Source: Tianweitania sp. UT-5YL-CI-8 (GTDB lineage: Bacteria; Pseudomonadota; Alphaproteobacteria; Rhizobiales; Rhizobiaceae). From it: 64,000 nucleotides of DNA. Of this stretch, positions 62,865 to 64,000 are shown piece by piece; within the stretch, counting starts at the first letter, position 1, and every line of letters begins with the position of its first letter. Below the pieces are notes generated by a model. It was not told the DNA's origin. It saw only the letters and a list, made by a program, of their open reading frames with translations, and did no database searches. The position numbers were made by a program, and so were the translations under genes. The stretch covers positions 248,001 to 312,000 of the forward strand of contig NZ_JASCRR010000002.1 of assembly GCF_030010215.1 (NCBI RefSeq), given 5' to 3'.

Positions 62865-64000
62865 ATGGAATCACCGCTTCTTACCCAACCACTTCTTCGA
62901 CTTGGCAGTTCGACGGTCACCGTGGCACAGGGTGTGACTGTCGGCGTCGCTGCCGTGTTGCTCATCCTGCTGATGCTGGGCCTCGCACTGTGGCGGTCCG
63001 GACGCGCGCGGGCGAAGGCGGCTTTCGAGGCGGGGGAGCGGGCGCGCGAAGCCGAGATGCGCATGGTCGGCATCCTCCGCTCGCAGGCCGAGATGCAGGG
63101 GCGGCTCGGTTCCATGGCCGAGATTTTCGGCGCACGCCAGGCCGAACTCACCCAGTCGCTCAGCCAACGTCTCGACGCCATGACCGGCCGGCTCGGCCAG
63201 ACCATGGCGGAGCAGACCAAATCCACCCATGAAAATCTCGCCAGGCTGCAGGAACGGCTTGCGGTCATCGACACCGCCCAGAGCAACATCCAGTCGCTGG
63301 CCGGCCAGGTCGTGCAGTTGCAGGCGATTTTGTCCAACAAGCAGACGCGCGGCGCATTCGGCCAGTCGCGCATGGAGGCGATCGTCGCCGACGGCCTGCC
63401 GCAGGGCGCCTACGAATTCCAGGCGACGCTGTCGAACGGCACCCGGCCCGATTGCCTCGTGCGCATGCCCAACGACACGCCGTCGCTGGTCATCGATGCC
63501 AAGTTCCCGCTGGAAGCCTGGAATGCGATCCGCGCAGCTGAAGGCCCCGATGCGCAGAAGGCGGCCGCCCAGGCCTTCCGGCGGGATGTCGAGGTTCACA
63601 TTCGGGACATCGCCGACAAGTATTTGCTGAGCGGCGAGACGCAGGATACCGCCTTCATGTTCGTGCCGTCAGAATCCGTCTTTGCCGAGATGCACGAGAA
63701 CTTCGAGACGCTGATCCAGCGTGCGCACCGGTTGCGCATCGTCATCGTCTCGCCCTCGCTTCTGATGCTGTCCATCCAGGTCATCCAGTCGATCCTGAAG
63801 GATTCCCGCATGCGCGAGCAGGCGCATCTCATCCAGGGCGAGGTCATCCGGCTGATGGAGGACGTCTCGCGGCTGGACGACCGCGTGCGCAAGCTGCAGG
63901 TGCATTTCGGCCATGCCGCGCGCGATATCGACGAGATCCTCGTCTCCTCCGGCAAGGTGACCAAGCGCGGCCATAAGATCGAGGCGCTGGAATTCGGCGG
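62865..64000 (+). CDS. rmuC: DNA recombination protein RmuC, partial (3' end outside window)
   Basis: First 378 residues. An N-terminal membrane anchor (about 22-44, TVGVAAVLLILLMLGLALW), a long coiled coil (about 45-140), then the RmuC nuclease-like domain: GAYEFQATLSNGTRPDCLVRMP and SLVIDAKFPLEAWNAI (a PD-(D/E)XK-like core), followed by TAFMFVPSESVFAEMHEN. RmuC limits recombination between short inverted repeats. The ATG at 62865 has GAGG just upstream, unusually close to the -10 box. Confidence 0.92.
   Translation, partial: MESPLLTQPLLRLGSSTVTVAQGVTVGVAAVLLILLMLGLALWRSGRARAKAAFEAGERAREAEMRMVGILRSQAEMQGRLGSMAEIFGARQAELTQSLSQRLDAMTGRLGQTMAEQTKSTHENLARLQERLAVIDTAQSNIQSLAGQVVQLQAILSNKQTRGAFGQSRMEAIVADGLPQGAYEFQATLSNGTRPDCLVRMPNDTPSLVIDAKFPLEAWNAIRAAEGPDAQKAAAQAFRRDVEVHIRDIADKYLLSGETQDTAFMFVPSESVFAEMHENFETLIQRAHRLRIVIVSPSLLMLSIQVIQSILKDSRMREQAHLIQGEVIRLMEDVSRLDDRVRKLQVHFGHAARDIDEILVSSGKVTKRGHKIEALEFG

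Overview
The window looks like chromosome of a high-GC alphaproteobacterium of the order Rhizobiales, most like Mesorhizobium, Aminobacter or a related Phyllobacteriaceae genus. This rests on the gene order rpmH-rnpA-yidC-engB-argB-dapD-dapE-truA-fmt-def-rmuC, the soluble NAD-dependent formate dehydrogenase (fds), the style of the protein sequences, and nested palindromic intergenic repeats like those of rhizobia. The genus is an inference; no rRNA gene is present.

1-8.3 kb: the start of a dipeptide ABC transporter (dppA, partial dppB), a fatty acyl-CoA ligase with a histone-like low-complexity N-terminus, an alpha/beta hydrolase, and a pgi-HAD phosphatase pair. 8.4-13.1 kb: a cassette of a MocR regulator, an MttB-family methyltransferase without pyrrolysine, and an MHS-type MFS transporter, closed by a strong terminator. 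13.2-14.7 kb: an ArnT/PMT-like membrane glycosyltransferase.

14.7-27.2 kb: formate dehydrogenase genes fdsG, fdsB and fdsA. A hicAB toxin-antitoxin pair on the opposite strand separates fdsB from fdsA. A LysR regulator lies upstream, and the accessory genes fdhD and fdsD lie about 5 kb away beyond a YCII protein, the Fe-S carrier Mrp and a MHYT-PAS-GGDEF-EAL protein. 27.3-31 kb: a sugar-acid dehydratase, an orphan CoxG-like protein and a cytosine-deaminase-like amidohydrolase. The last ends a BMP-type nucleoside ABC import operon (31.0-37.4 kb) that carries two nested-palindrome repeats and an IS110-family element with a candidate bridge RNA.

37.5-42.5 kb: carbonic anhydrase, an SDR oxidoreductase, a DUF900 hydrolase, a small lipoprotein and a MarR-GNAT fusion. 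At 40.9-41.0 kb lies an unannotated small RNA with three hairpins that each present the anti-Shine-Dalgarno loop CCTCCTCCC. I regard it as the best non-coding find of the window.

42.6-64 kb: mostly core genes: tRNA-Ser(GGA), rpmH, rnpA, yidC, a phosphodiesterase, an acyltransferase and engB; a fasciclin/anti-sigma/ECF-sigma module resembling mycobacterial SigK-RskA-MPT70; argB; lysine biosynthesis genes dapD and dapE; truA, fmt, def and partial rmuC. A vapBC module with a perfect 19-bp palindrome sits between def and fmt. Two toxin-antitoxin pairs have therefore settled inside conserved operons within one 64-kb window.
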